From an uncultured Collinsella sp. (lineage in GTDB: Bacteria > Actinomycetota > Coriobacteriia > Coriobacteriales > Coriobacteriaceae): 7,423 bases of DNA. Both the position numbers and the translations under genes were made by a program. Positions 1 through 5,567 of this stretch are shown one piece after another; the stretch's first letter is position 1, and the number at the start of each line of letters is the position of its first letter. Under the pieces are notes generated by a model, which had not been told where the DNA came from, ran no database searches, and saw nothing but the letters and a program-made list of their open reading frames with translations. The stretch lies in assembly GCA_900549065.1 (NCBI GenBank), contig URNC01000100.1:1-7423 (forward strand), written 5' to 3'.

Positions 1-49
1 ATCTACACCTAAGCCTTCGTCGGCAGCGTCAGATGTGTATAAGAGACAG
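1..49 (+). other. Nextera i5 adapter remnant (sequencing artefact)
   Basis: This stretch is not genomic. Positions 1-8 match the end of the Illumina P5 arm, 9-16 read CTAAGCCT (the standard Nextera i5 index 508), 17-30 are the Read 1 side adapter, and 31-49 are the 19-bp Tn5 mosaic end finishing in AAGAGACAG. Genomic sequence starts at 50. Any reading frame that enters this stretch gains artificial residues: the minus-strand repressor frame picks up the tail LSLIHI and a stop at 29-31, and a plus-strand frame begins with MYKRQ. Both peptides are familiar adapter translations. Confidence 0.98.
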
Positions 50-571
50 GCCATCCACCCGACCCGCAAGCGCACGGCCGAGCTCAAAGGCAGCCTCGTA
101 ATCGTCGTGATAGACGCACGCCGCGCCCTCGACATGTTGGCCGATCAACACAATGGGCACACGGCACGACTCAATCGCGCGACGGTGCTCGTCGGTGATC
201 ATAGTTGCCACCAGAACAATGCCGTCAACCGGGTGGTTTTGGAATAAATCGAGGTATTCGAGCTCACGATCGGCCGCGTTGTCGGTGTTGGCAAGCAGCA
301 TCTGGTAGCCACGGCGACCGAGCACCTGACCAATGCCGGCGGTAATGCGGCTCACGGATTCCGAGTTGATCTTAGGTACGATGACGCCGATGAGCTTGGT
401 GGAACCGGTGCGCAGCGCGCGAGCCTGGCTGGATCGCACGTATCCGGTCAGCTCGATTGCCTGCTTAATGCGCTCGGCCTTGTCCGCCGAGATATATCCA
501 CCGTTGAGGTAGCGCGAGACGGCGGCGCTCGAAACGCCCGCCAACTCGGCGACATCCTTCATCTTTACCAC
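50..571 (-). CDS. LacI/GalR-family transcriptional repressor, ScrR-like, 3' end missing
   Basis: DNA-binding repressor that would sense a sugar or sugar phosphate and control a sugar-use operon. The visible 174 residues start with the classic LacI helix-turn-helix (MKDVAELAGVSSAAVSRYLN, about residues 4-23). A hinge segment follows (SSQARALRT, about 47-55, with the minor-groove leucine near 53). Then comes the first half of the periplasmic-binding-protein-like effector domain, beginning LIGVIVPKI. The run VDGIVLVATMITDEH, then GQ and a later YHDDYEA block, resembles sucrose-operon repressors; that subgroup call is from memory of the family. About 155 C-terminal residues of a usual ~330 are lost at the contig end; the tail past position 50 is adapter. 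I chose the GTG at 571 because AGGGG sits 8 nt upstream. ATGs at 562, 589 and 607 are alternatives; 562 still gives a complete HTH. A LacI-type operator at 590-603 suggests autoregulation. Confidence 0.9.
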
Positions 572-576
572 GCGCG

Positions 577-584
577 CCACCCCT
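577..584 (-). promoter_or_regulatory. Ribosome binding site of the LacI-family gene
   Basis: On the minus strand this reads AGGGGTGG. The AGGGG core lies 8 nt before the GTG at 571 but 17 nt before the ATG at 562. It lies inside the frame that would start at the ATG at 589. It therefore favours the GTG start. Confidence 0.5.
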
Positions 585-589
585 GTCAT

Positions 590-603
590 TGAAATCGCTT
601 TCA
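590..603 (-). promoter_or_regulatory. LacI/GalR-family operator (cre-like palindrome)
   Basis: The minus strand reads TGAAAGCGATTTCA, a near-perfect 14-bp palindrome with one mismatched pair around a central CG. It matches the LacI/GalR operator pattern and every fixed position of the CcpA cre consensus TGWAANCGNTNWCA. It lies 19 nt upstream of the proposed GTG start and just downstream of a possible -10 box, where bound protein would block transcription. The natural reading is autorepression by the adjacent repressor; control by a CcpA-like protein is the alternative. Confidence 0.65.
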
Positions 604-605
604 CC

Positions 606-636
606 ATGATACCCGTGAAGACGGCATGCGAACCAA
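606..636 (-). promoter_or_regulatory. Tentative promoter for the LacI-family gene
   Basis: On the minus strand a -10-like TATCAT (611-606) follows a weak -35-like TTGGTT (636-631) with a 19-nt spacer, longer than ideal. The predicted transcription start falls near 599, inside the 590-603 operator, which fits repression. The boxes are imperfect and the call rests mostly on the operator position. Confidence 0.3.
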
Positions 637-711
637 ATCGGCCCACTCAGGTCGAGCAAACGTCAGCGAGCGGGCAGCTGCCGTGGCGAGGTGCCGCGAA
701 AGAGGAGCGAA

Positions 712-728
712 GCGTACTATATGTACGC
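712..728. repeat. Short inverted repeat over a -10-like box
   Basis: GCGTAC and GTACGC flank a TATAT centre, giving a 17-bp interrupted palindrome. On the minus strand it contains TATAGT (721-716), five of six matches to the -10 consensus, but I see no convincing -35 about 17 nt upstream. It could be a second promoter or a protein-binding site for the downstream regulator gene, or chance. Confidence 0.3.
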
Positions 729-783
729 GAGCGACGGTTTGAGCGGCAGATCGCCCGGCAGATGTCCGCGCAGCGTCGAGCGG

Positions 784-807
784 TCCGGCGTTTGTTAAAA
801 CGCCGGA
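784..807 (-). terminator. Hairpin after the last operon gene, possible terminator without U-tract
   Basis: TCCGGCGTTT (784-793) pairs perfectly with AAACGCCGGA (798-807), leaving a 4-nt loop. The 10-bp stem begins 7 nt after the DUF4956 stop codon. On the minus strand the following bases are CCGCTCG, so there is no U-run. Position and stem strength suggest a transcript 3' end or stabilising hairpin of the exopolysaccharide operon. Whether it terminates intrinsically is uncertain. Confidence 0.55.
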
Positions 808-813
808 ACATAG

Positions 814-1479
814 TTAGCCGTGGTATTCGCCGTTGTACTGGATGAGCGTCAGGTCCTCCACGCCGTCGAGCGCGCGTATGGCGTCGGCATAGGGCATATC
901 CACACCGTCAGAGAACACCTCGACGGCCATCTCGACCTTGTCGCCGCGCATGGTCTTGGACTTGACGGTGAACTTGGTGCGCCCAAACGCGCGCACGATA
1001 TCGTCGCCAGTAGTCTGGCCCGTGTAGTGGATGACCATCATGTACACGCGCGCCTTGTCCTGGCGGCTCGCAAAGCCGGCAATCATCACCACAATCACCA
1101 CTGCCGTAAGCCCCACGAGCGCGTACATGCCGGCGCCTGCCGTAATGCCTGTGGTAATGGCCCAAAAAAGATACAGCAGGTCGAGCGGGTCCTTAACCGC
1201 CGTACGATAGCGGACGATTGACAGAGCACCGACCATACCGAGCGAGATGACCACGTTGGTCGAAATCGCGAGCGTGACCATGCAGGTGAGCACGCACATG
1301 CCCACAAGCGTCACGGCAAAGCTGCGCGAATACACCACGCCGGTAAAAAAGCGCTTGTACACGTAATAGATCAGGATGCCCATGGCGAGCGCCACGAGCA
1401 GCGAAAGGCCAATCTTGGCAGGGTCGACCTGGCCAAACGCCTCCAAGACGGAGTTCTTAAAAAAGTCCCTGGTGCTCAT
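814..1479 (-). CDS. DUF4956 family membrane protein
   Basis: 221-residue integral membrane protein of the DUF4956 family; molecular function unknown. Hydrophobic segments lie at about residues 23-42, 54-73, 75-90, 101-117 and 119-137. They are followed by a soluble C-terminal domain (about 139-221) with mixed alpha/beta character. The family hallmark is visible between the segments: GMVGALSIVRYRTAVKDP (81-98), where charged R90, R92, K96 and D97 sit beside a hydrophobic stretch. The ATG at 1479 lies 3 nt after the stop of the VTC gene. GAGGGG 11 nt upstream is the best ribosome binding site, so coupling to the previous gene is likely. In many bacteria this family is encoded beside VTC-domain and CotH genes, as here. 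A membrane channel or scaffold for the VTC protein is my inference, not something the sequence shows. It is the last gene of the operon. Confidence 0.88.
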   Translation of the reverse strand: MSTRDFFKNSVLEAFGQVDPAKIGLSLLVALAMGILIYYVYKRFFTGVVYSRSFAVTLVGMCVLTCMVTLAISTNVVISLGMVGALSIVRYRTAVKDPLDLLYLFWAITTGITAGAGMYALVGLTAVVIVVMIAGFASRQDKARVYMMVIHYTGQTTGDDIVRAFGRTKFTVKSKTMRGDKVEMAVEVFSDGVDMPYADAIRALDGVEDLTLIQYNGEYHG

Positions 1480-1482
1480 GGC

Positions 1483-2274
1483 CTAAATATCCCCTCGGTT
1501 CTCAAAATCCGATTCCCAGTAGTTAAATCCGCGCAGGTAGGCGGTCTTTTCGTAACACAGGCAGTACTTGGAGACCGCCGTAAGCTCGGCCGCGCCCGGC
1601 GGCACCATATCACGCACCAGCTGCGGGCAAAACTCCGTAAACTTGACCTCCATCACCAGCTTGCCGGGCTCCAGGACCGGCAGCGCGGGCAGCGTCGCGT
1701 CAAAGATATCGAAGCTTCCCACCGCGGCACGCACGTTCATGTCAAACGTAATGCGCACGGTGCCCTCGTCCATCACCCACGGCTCGCGCTCGTAGTCCAC
1801 AATAGTCCGCGGGCGCATCATGTTGCAGATGCACTCGATGTAGAACTCTCGGCAGAGCGGATAGGGGCTTCTCAGCAAAAAGTCGTAGTCGCCAGCCAGG
1901 ATCTGCTCAAACTCGCCGCGCGTAAGCGGCGCGTCCTCCTTATAGATCCAGCTGCCGAACTTCTTTTTGCGCTCGAGCTTAATCACCTTGTCGCTGCCGT
2001 TATAGATGCGCACGCGATACTTTTTGCGCATGAGAATACCGGCGTCTTTTTCCTCGTAGGCCGAGTTGCAGTAGTCGTCAAAATACAGGCTGCGAATGGT
2101 GTAACCACCCGCCCGCGCATGCTTGTCCAGTTTAAACACCGGCGCCATGCGACAGGCAAGCGCGGAGTGCTCGCCCTCGTTAATGAGATATTTGAGCTCG
2201 TGGCGGTAACGCTCCTGCGTGGTACGCACAGGCGGAGCCGCCAAGCGCTCAAGCAGCGCGCTAGCCCTCCTCAT
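1483..2274 (-). CDS. VTC-domain protein (polyphosphate polymerase domain)
   Basis: 263-residue cytosolic protein with the VTC tunnel fold, the catalytic core of eukaryotic vacuolar polyphosphate polymerase, here without SPX domain or membrane helices. The characteristic strands follow in order: RYRHELKYL (22-30), IRSLYFDD (60-67), KYRVRIYN (85-92), KLERKKK (99-105), RTIVDYERE (156-164), VRITFD (173-178), VMEVKFTE (207-214) and SKYCLCYE (235-242). The many basic residues (K28, R61, R88, K99, R163, R174, K211, K236) would line the tunnel for phosphate, and E209 is a candidate metal ligand. By family knowledge it could polymerise phosphate from ATP; bacterial members are little characterised and another triphosphate-dependent role is possible. 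The ATG at 2274 has GGAGG 6 nt upstream and overlaps the end of the CotH gene by 14 nt. DUF4956 follows after 3 nt. Confidence 0.88.
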   Translation of the reverse strand: MRRASALLERLAAPPVRTTQERYRHELKYLINEGEHSALACRMAPVFKLDKHARAGGYTIRSLYFDDYCNSAYEEKDAGILMRKKYRVRIYNGSDKVIKLERKKKFGSWIYKEDAPLTRGEFEQILAGDYDFLLRSPYPLCREFYIECICNMMRPRTIVDYEREPWVMDEGTVRITFDMNVRAAVGSFDIFDATLPALPVLEPGKLVMEVKFTEFCPQLVRDMVPPGAAELTAVSKYCLCYEKTAYLRGFNYWESDFENRGDI

Positions 2275-4030
2275 ACGTGTCCTCCACGACCTTACCGCCG
2301 CCTTGCACGTAAAAACACTTCATGCCGTAGTGCTTGCCGTCGTCGGTCACATAGTAGTCAAACGCATCTTGCGTATGGCCGTCGGAGTTGGTGGCACGCA
2401 CGCGCACAAAATACTGGCCGGCATCGGGCGCATCGCAGGTCACCTCGGGAAGCAGCACGTCCGCGGCCTTAAAGACCACGTCGCTTATTGCATAGTCACG
2501 CGCAAGCTCCACGGTGTAGCGAATGTCGCGCGCCTCAAAGTCGTAGGACGCATCCCAGTTAATACGCAGCTTACCGTTATCGATCTGCGGCACGCCGATG
2601 TAGAACGGCATGGGCTTTTTAAAACTCTCGCGAAAGCTCTTGTAGTTCTCCTCGATCTCGGAGGGAATCGCCACGGCAATCTGCTCGTATTGGTCCTTGG
2701 AGACAGGCAGATGGTCGATATCGGGCGAAGCAAAGACCAGGGATTCAGTCACCTCGCGGTAGTGCTTGATCATCTTGGTCAGGCGATTCTCGGTCAAATA
2801 CGAGCGCAAGTCCTTGACGGCACGGTCGAGTTCGCTGCGGAACGACTTGCTGCGCAACGCGCGGTTAAACAGCACGTTGCCCCAGTAGTTACTCGCGCCG
2901 CGCTCCCAGCTCGCGTAGTCCGAAAACCCGGTAAGAGAAAGCTCCAACTTACGAAGCATGCCGTCGTTATCCCAATCTAAAAAGTACCAGGTATTTGAGT
3001 TGAGAGGGCTGTACAGATAGCAGTTACGGTTCTGCGTATCGCAGTTGCCCGTCAGGATCTGAAACGCCAGCCAATAGACCAGATTCTCGGTATCAAAGTA
3101 GGTATCGAGCACATCATCGATCTTTTGTGATTCGTCGTTGAGCGCATCGAGCATCTCGATGAGCTTGGTGTGGTCCGAATCGCCCTTAATCTCGAGCATG
3201 CCCTCAAATTTAGCCTGGTTGTAGTCGGGATCGTCGGCGAGCTTAATGGTGTCCTCGTAGCGATGGAAATCGAAGCTGTTCACCTTATACAGATGCCCGT
3301 TCTTATCCAAGCCGTGCGCCTTAAGCGCCGTCTTGTTGAGCTGCTCCACATGCGTAAACAGGCCGTAGTCCTCAAAGGTGTCGTTGGACTTTTCGGTCTG
3401 GTCGCACACCCACAGATGCACAAACTGTGTGCGCAGGCCCATCATCTGGGGAATCCCACGGATAAGGTCGTAGGCCATCTTGTTGCGAAAACGCATACCC
3501 TCGCCCATGTGCTTGTTGAGCGCAATCGCGCGCTGTTGGCGCCAGGTACCCTTGCCCTTTTTGAGCTCCACCTTGTAATTCTTTTGCGAGTTCATGCTCG
3601 ATGTCTGGCCGCGCACCTGCACGGTAGCATTGGGCGCTTCCTCGCCATAGCCAACCTCGCCGGCCTCCGGGCCCTCTTCGTCGCCCGGCTGCAACAGGCC
3701 CATAACCTGATAGCGCGTCACGCCCATGTCGGCATAGTCATACACCGAGTACGTGTTGATCTCGGCCCAGCTGTGGTCGGTGTTCTCGGAGCTGTTGCCG
3801 CGCGAGACCGTCAGGTACATGGTCACAATGCCCGAGTCGTCGTAGACCTCGTAGAGCTCGTCCTTGTCGCGCAGGTGTTTGGCCTTATTCGAGGCCTCAG
3901 CCTTTTTAATCTTGTCCTGCTTTTTGACCTTTTTAGTCGAGGATTCGTCCTGAGACGAACAGCCCGAAAGCAACAGCGCGCCGGCAGCCGCCTCGATCAG
4001 GCAGCGGCGAGACATCAACTTATCGATCAT
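2261..4030 (-). CDS. CotH-family kinase-like lipoprotein
   Basis: 589-residue protein predicted to be exported and lipid-anchored. A basic N-terminus and hydrophobic stretch end in the lipobox LSGC (21-24, lipidated C24), then a lysine-rich linker (about 33-52). The CotH domain spans about 68-470. Its signs are VRGQTSS (139-145), KNYKVELKKG (150-159), LNKHMGEGMRFRNKMAYDLI (171-190), YGLFTHVEQLNK (222-233), HLYKV (246-250), the catalytic-type block GNCDTQNRN (328-336; D331, N334, N336) and the metal-binding-type LDWDND (351-356; D352, D354). Characterised CotH proteins are atypical kinases that phosphorylate proteins; the target here is unknown. Residues about 475-562 look like a fibronectin-type beta-sandwich. 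The ATG at 4030 has GGGGAGG 5 nt upstream; the frame stays open to 4186, but that part lies inside pelG. It overlaps pelG by 11 nt. Despite the family name, nothing nearby points to sporulation. Confidence 0.9.
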   Translation of the reverse strand: MIDKLMSRRCLIEAAAGALLLSGCSSQDESSTKKVKKQDKIKKAEASNKAKHLRDKDELYEVYDDSGIVTMYLTVSRGNSSENTDHSWAEINTYSVYDYADMGVTRYQVMGLLQPGDEEGPEAGEVGYGEEAPNATVQVRGQTSSMNSQKNYKVELKKGKGTWRQQRAIALNKHMGEGMRFRNKMAYDLIRGIPQMMGLRTQFVHLWVCDQTEKSNDTFEDYGLFTHVEQLNKTALKAHGLDKNGHLYKVNSFDFHRYEDTIKLADDPDYNQAKFEGMLEIKGDSDHTKLIEMLDALNDESQKIDDVLDTYFDTENLVYWLAFQILTGNCDTQNRNCYLYSPLNSNTWYFLDWDNDGMLRKLELSLTGFSDYASWERGASNYWGNVLFNRALRSKSFRSELDRAVKDLRSYLTENRLTKMIKHYREVTESLVFASPDIDHLPVSKDQYEQIAVAIPSEIEENYKSFRESFKKPMPFYIGVPQIDNGKLRINWDASYDFEARDIRYTVELARDYAISDVVFKAADVLLPEVTCDAPDAGQYFVRVRATNSDGHTQDAFDYYVTDDGKHYGMKCFYVQGGGKVVEDTYEEG

Positions 4031-5564
4031 CAGAACCTCCCCAATGTTTTTGATACAGGCGAACCACCATACGTTCAAACGCACTGCGCGGCTCACCGCC
4101 CGCGCGCTTGTCCTCGTAGCATTGCTCAACACGGTCGAGCACCCGGCCAAGTTCGGTAAACCAGCCCGTCTTGTCGGTCGCCACAATGGGCTGCTGGCTC
4201 AGGATACGATACGGCAAGTTGGCGGTATAGGTATCGAGCCGCAGCAGCGCCACGATAAAAAACACCGCCGCACCCAACAAAAAGCCAAAGCCGTAAAACT
4301 GCTGCGGCAAAAGCAACGACACGGCAGTCGCCAGCCCGGCCACACCGGCAAACAACCCCGAGGCCAACACGGCCCCCTTGTAGTCGGTAAAGTAAAGCAA
4401 GATGAGCATCACCGTATTGCCCACGGCATACAGGCCATAGCCCACGCACAGCGTGCGAAAATACCCATGCATCAGGTTGTTAAAGCCCAGCGGCAGGGCC
4501 GAGAGCACCGTGGTCTCGAGCGAGATGACCGCCGCGGTCACAAACAACTGTTTGAGCGCGCAAAAGCGCAGTTCGCTGTTGAGCGTGGAGAGCATCCCCT
4601 CCTCTGCCACCACAATGTCGCCCACCACGCCGCCGTCGTTGAACAGGCTGTAGTAGTCGCGATAGCGCGGATAGAAATTGACCTCGACCGAGACCACAAA
4701 GTTGACGGTCGTGACCAGGATCGTCAAAAACGCGATGAGCGCCGGCACATCGTAGTAGGGCGCGCCATAAAACAAGCCCTTGACCTGCACGCCAATGGGA
4801 CCGGCCCAAATAATCACCAGGTGCGCAAAGAGTCCCAGATTGGTTAACAGACCCGTGAGCGCCAGCGGCATAAACTGATCGAGCCACTGCAAAAAGGGCC
4901 AGGGGCTGCGGTCGCTCTGAGGAAAATACCGGTACAGCAGTACCACGTCCCAGGCGAGCATGACGCCGTAGCCCAGAGCAATTGACGCCAACAGGCCCTC
5001 GACCGGCGGCAGTCCCAGCGCCAGCGCGGCCAGGGCGCACAGGCACGACACGCCAATGGCGGCCGCAAAGCTGCAAAGGATGCCGCGGTAATCCTTGATG
5101 GCCGTGAGGTAACTCATGCCGTTCCAGTTGACGATCATAATGTTGAACAGCCACAGGCACAGCAGCCCCTGCAGCAGCGTGGCGCCCGAGAACAGCAAAA
5201 AGACGCCGTAGAGCACCGTGCCCGCAACGAGCATGATGGTATTAGATCCCCAAAACGAAGGCAGGATCTCATCCTCGCGCTCGGCAAACAACATATCGGC
5301 CAAAAAGCGCGTGACCGGCATAGAGAAAAAGCTCGTGAGCAAAAGTGAGGCCAGCAGTGTGTAGGTCACCATGCACACCAGCAGATCCTGGTTGGCACGG
5401 CCCACACCCCACAGACCGCACAGCACCAAGATACCCACCTGGAGCAGCACGCCCAACAGCATGGGACCCGTGCACACAATGCCGGCGTAGCCGTAAGCAC
5501 GCATCGTGGCAAACAGGCCCTTGCGCCTAAACAGGCGCTTGAGCTCAAAACCAATTCCGGCCAT
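4020..5564 (-). CDS. pelG: PelG-type exopolysaccharide transporter
   Basis: 514-residue multispanning membrane protein of the PelG family, a MATE/Wzx-like carrier that works with PelF and, in Pseudomonas, PelD and PelE, to move Pel polysaccharide across the cytoplasmic membrane. It opens with the family signature MAGIGFELKRLFRRKG (1-16). About twelve hydrophobic segments follow, near 25-50, 60-80, 108-128, 130-150, 162-184, 188-211, 232-254, 272-294, 335-358, 370-391, 396-418 and 424-442. Also typical are NWNGMSYLTAIKDYRG (146-161), FYGAPYYDVPALIAF (265-279) and VEVNFYPRYRDYY (293-305). A charged soluble tail (about 443-514) makes it longer than the ~456-residue Pseudomonas protein as I recall it. 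The ATG at 5564 has GAGGGGGAG 6 nt upstream and lies 3 nt after the pelF stop, implying coupling. The family call is firm; the exported polymer may differ from Pseudomonas Pel. Confidence 0.93.
   Translation of the reverse strand: MAGIGFELKRLFRRKGLFATMRAYGYAGIVCTGPMLLGVLLQVGILVLCGLWGVGRANQDLLVCMVTYTLLASLLLTSFFSMPVTRFLADMLFAEREDEILPSFWGSNTIMLVAGTVLYGVFLLFSGATLLQGLLCLWLFNIMIVNWNGMSYLTAIKDYRGILCSFAAAIGVSCLCALAALALGLPPVEGLLASIALGYGVMLAWDVVLLYRYFPQSDRSPWPFLQWLDQFMPLALTGLLTNLGLFAHLVIIWAGPIGVQVKGLFYGAPYYDVPALIAFLTILVTTVNFVVSVEVNFYPRYRDYYSLFNDGGVVGDIVVAEEGMLSTLNSELRFCALKQLFVTAAVISLETTVLSALPLGFNNLMHGYFRTLCVGYGLYAVGNTVMLILLYFTDYKGAVLASGLFAGVAGLATAVSLLLPQQFYGFGFLLGAAVFFIVALLRLDTYTANLPYRILSQQPIVATDKTGWFTELGRVLDRVEQCYEDKRAGGEPRSAFERMVVRLYQKHWGGSDDR
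4036..4042 (-). promoter_or_regulatory. Ribosome binding site of the CotH gene
   Basis: Minus-strand GGGGAGG, 5 nt before the ATG at 4030 and inside the end of pelG. It places the CotH start at 4030 rather than at the upstream in-frame ATG at 4186. The in-frame ATG at 4015 would keep the lipobox but sits too far from this site. Confidence 0.8.
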
Positions 5565-5567
5565 CGG

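Noticed and set aside
31..49. Tn5/IS50 mosaic end, which could be read as a transposon end with its partner at 7395-7413
   Set aside because: Both copies continue directly into Illumina adapter sequence, so they come from library tagmentation and not from a mobile element.
744..763. Direct repeat CGGCAGAT at 744-751 and 756-763
   Set aside because: Two 8-bp copies in GC-rich DNA without a third copy or clear function are within chance expectation.
721..798. 25-codon plus-strand small ORF in the intergenic region, ATG at 721 to TAA at 796-798
   Set aside because: An AGAGGAG lies upstream but at a poor distance of about 14 nt; composition is ordinary, and it ends inside the hairpin. I cannot support it as a gene.
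2219..2980. 253-codon open frame on the plus strand opposite CotH and VTC genes
   Set aside because: It crosses a gene junction of the real operon on the opposite strand and has no recognisable protein features.
2261..4030. Reading the CotH gene as evidence of sporulation
   Set aside because: The CotH family is broad and many members occur in non-spore-formers; here it is a lipoprotein in an exopolysaccharide-type operon with no spore genes nearby.
3170..4159. 329-codon open frame on the plus strand opposite the CotH gene
   Set aside because: It is antisense to a well-supported CotH protein, shows no recognisable domain, and is a typical codon-bias shadow in GC-rich DNA.
4031..4186. N-terminal extension of the CotH protein to an ATG at 4186
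   Set aside because: The extension lies wholly within pelG, would bury the lipoprotein signal peptide, and a strong ribosome binding site precedes the ATG at 4030.
4044..4847. 267-codon open frame on the plus strand opposite pelG
   Set aside because: The translation is rich in His, Gln and Arg, typical of antisense of a membrane protein gene; there is no ribosome binding site or family match.
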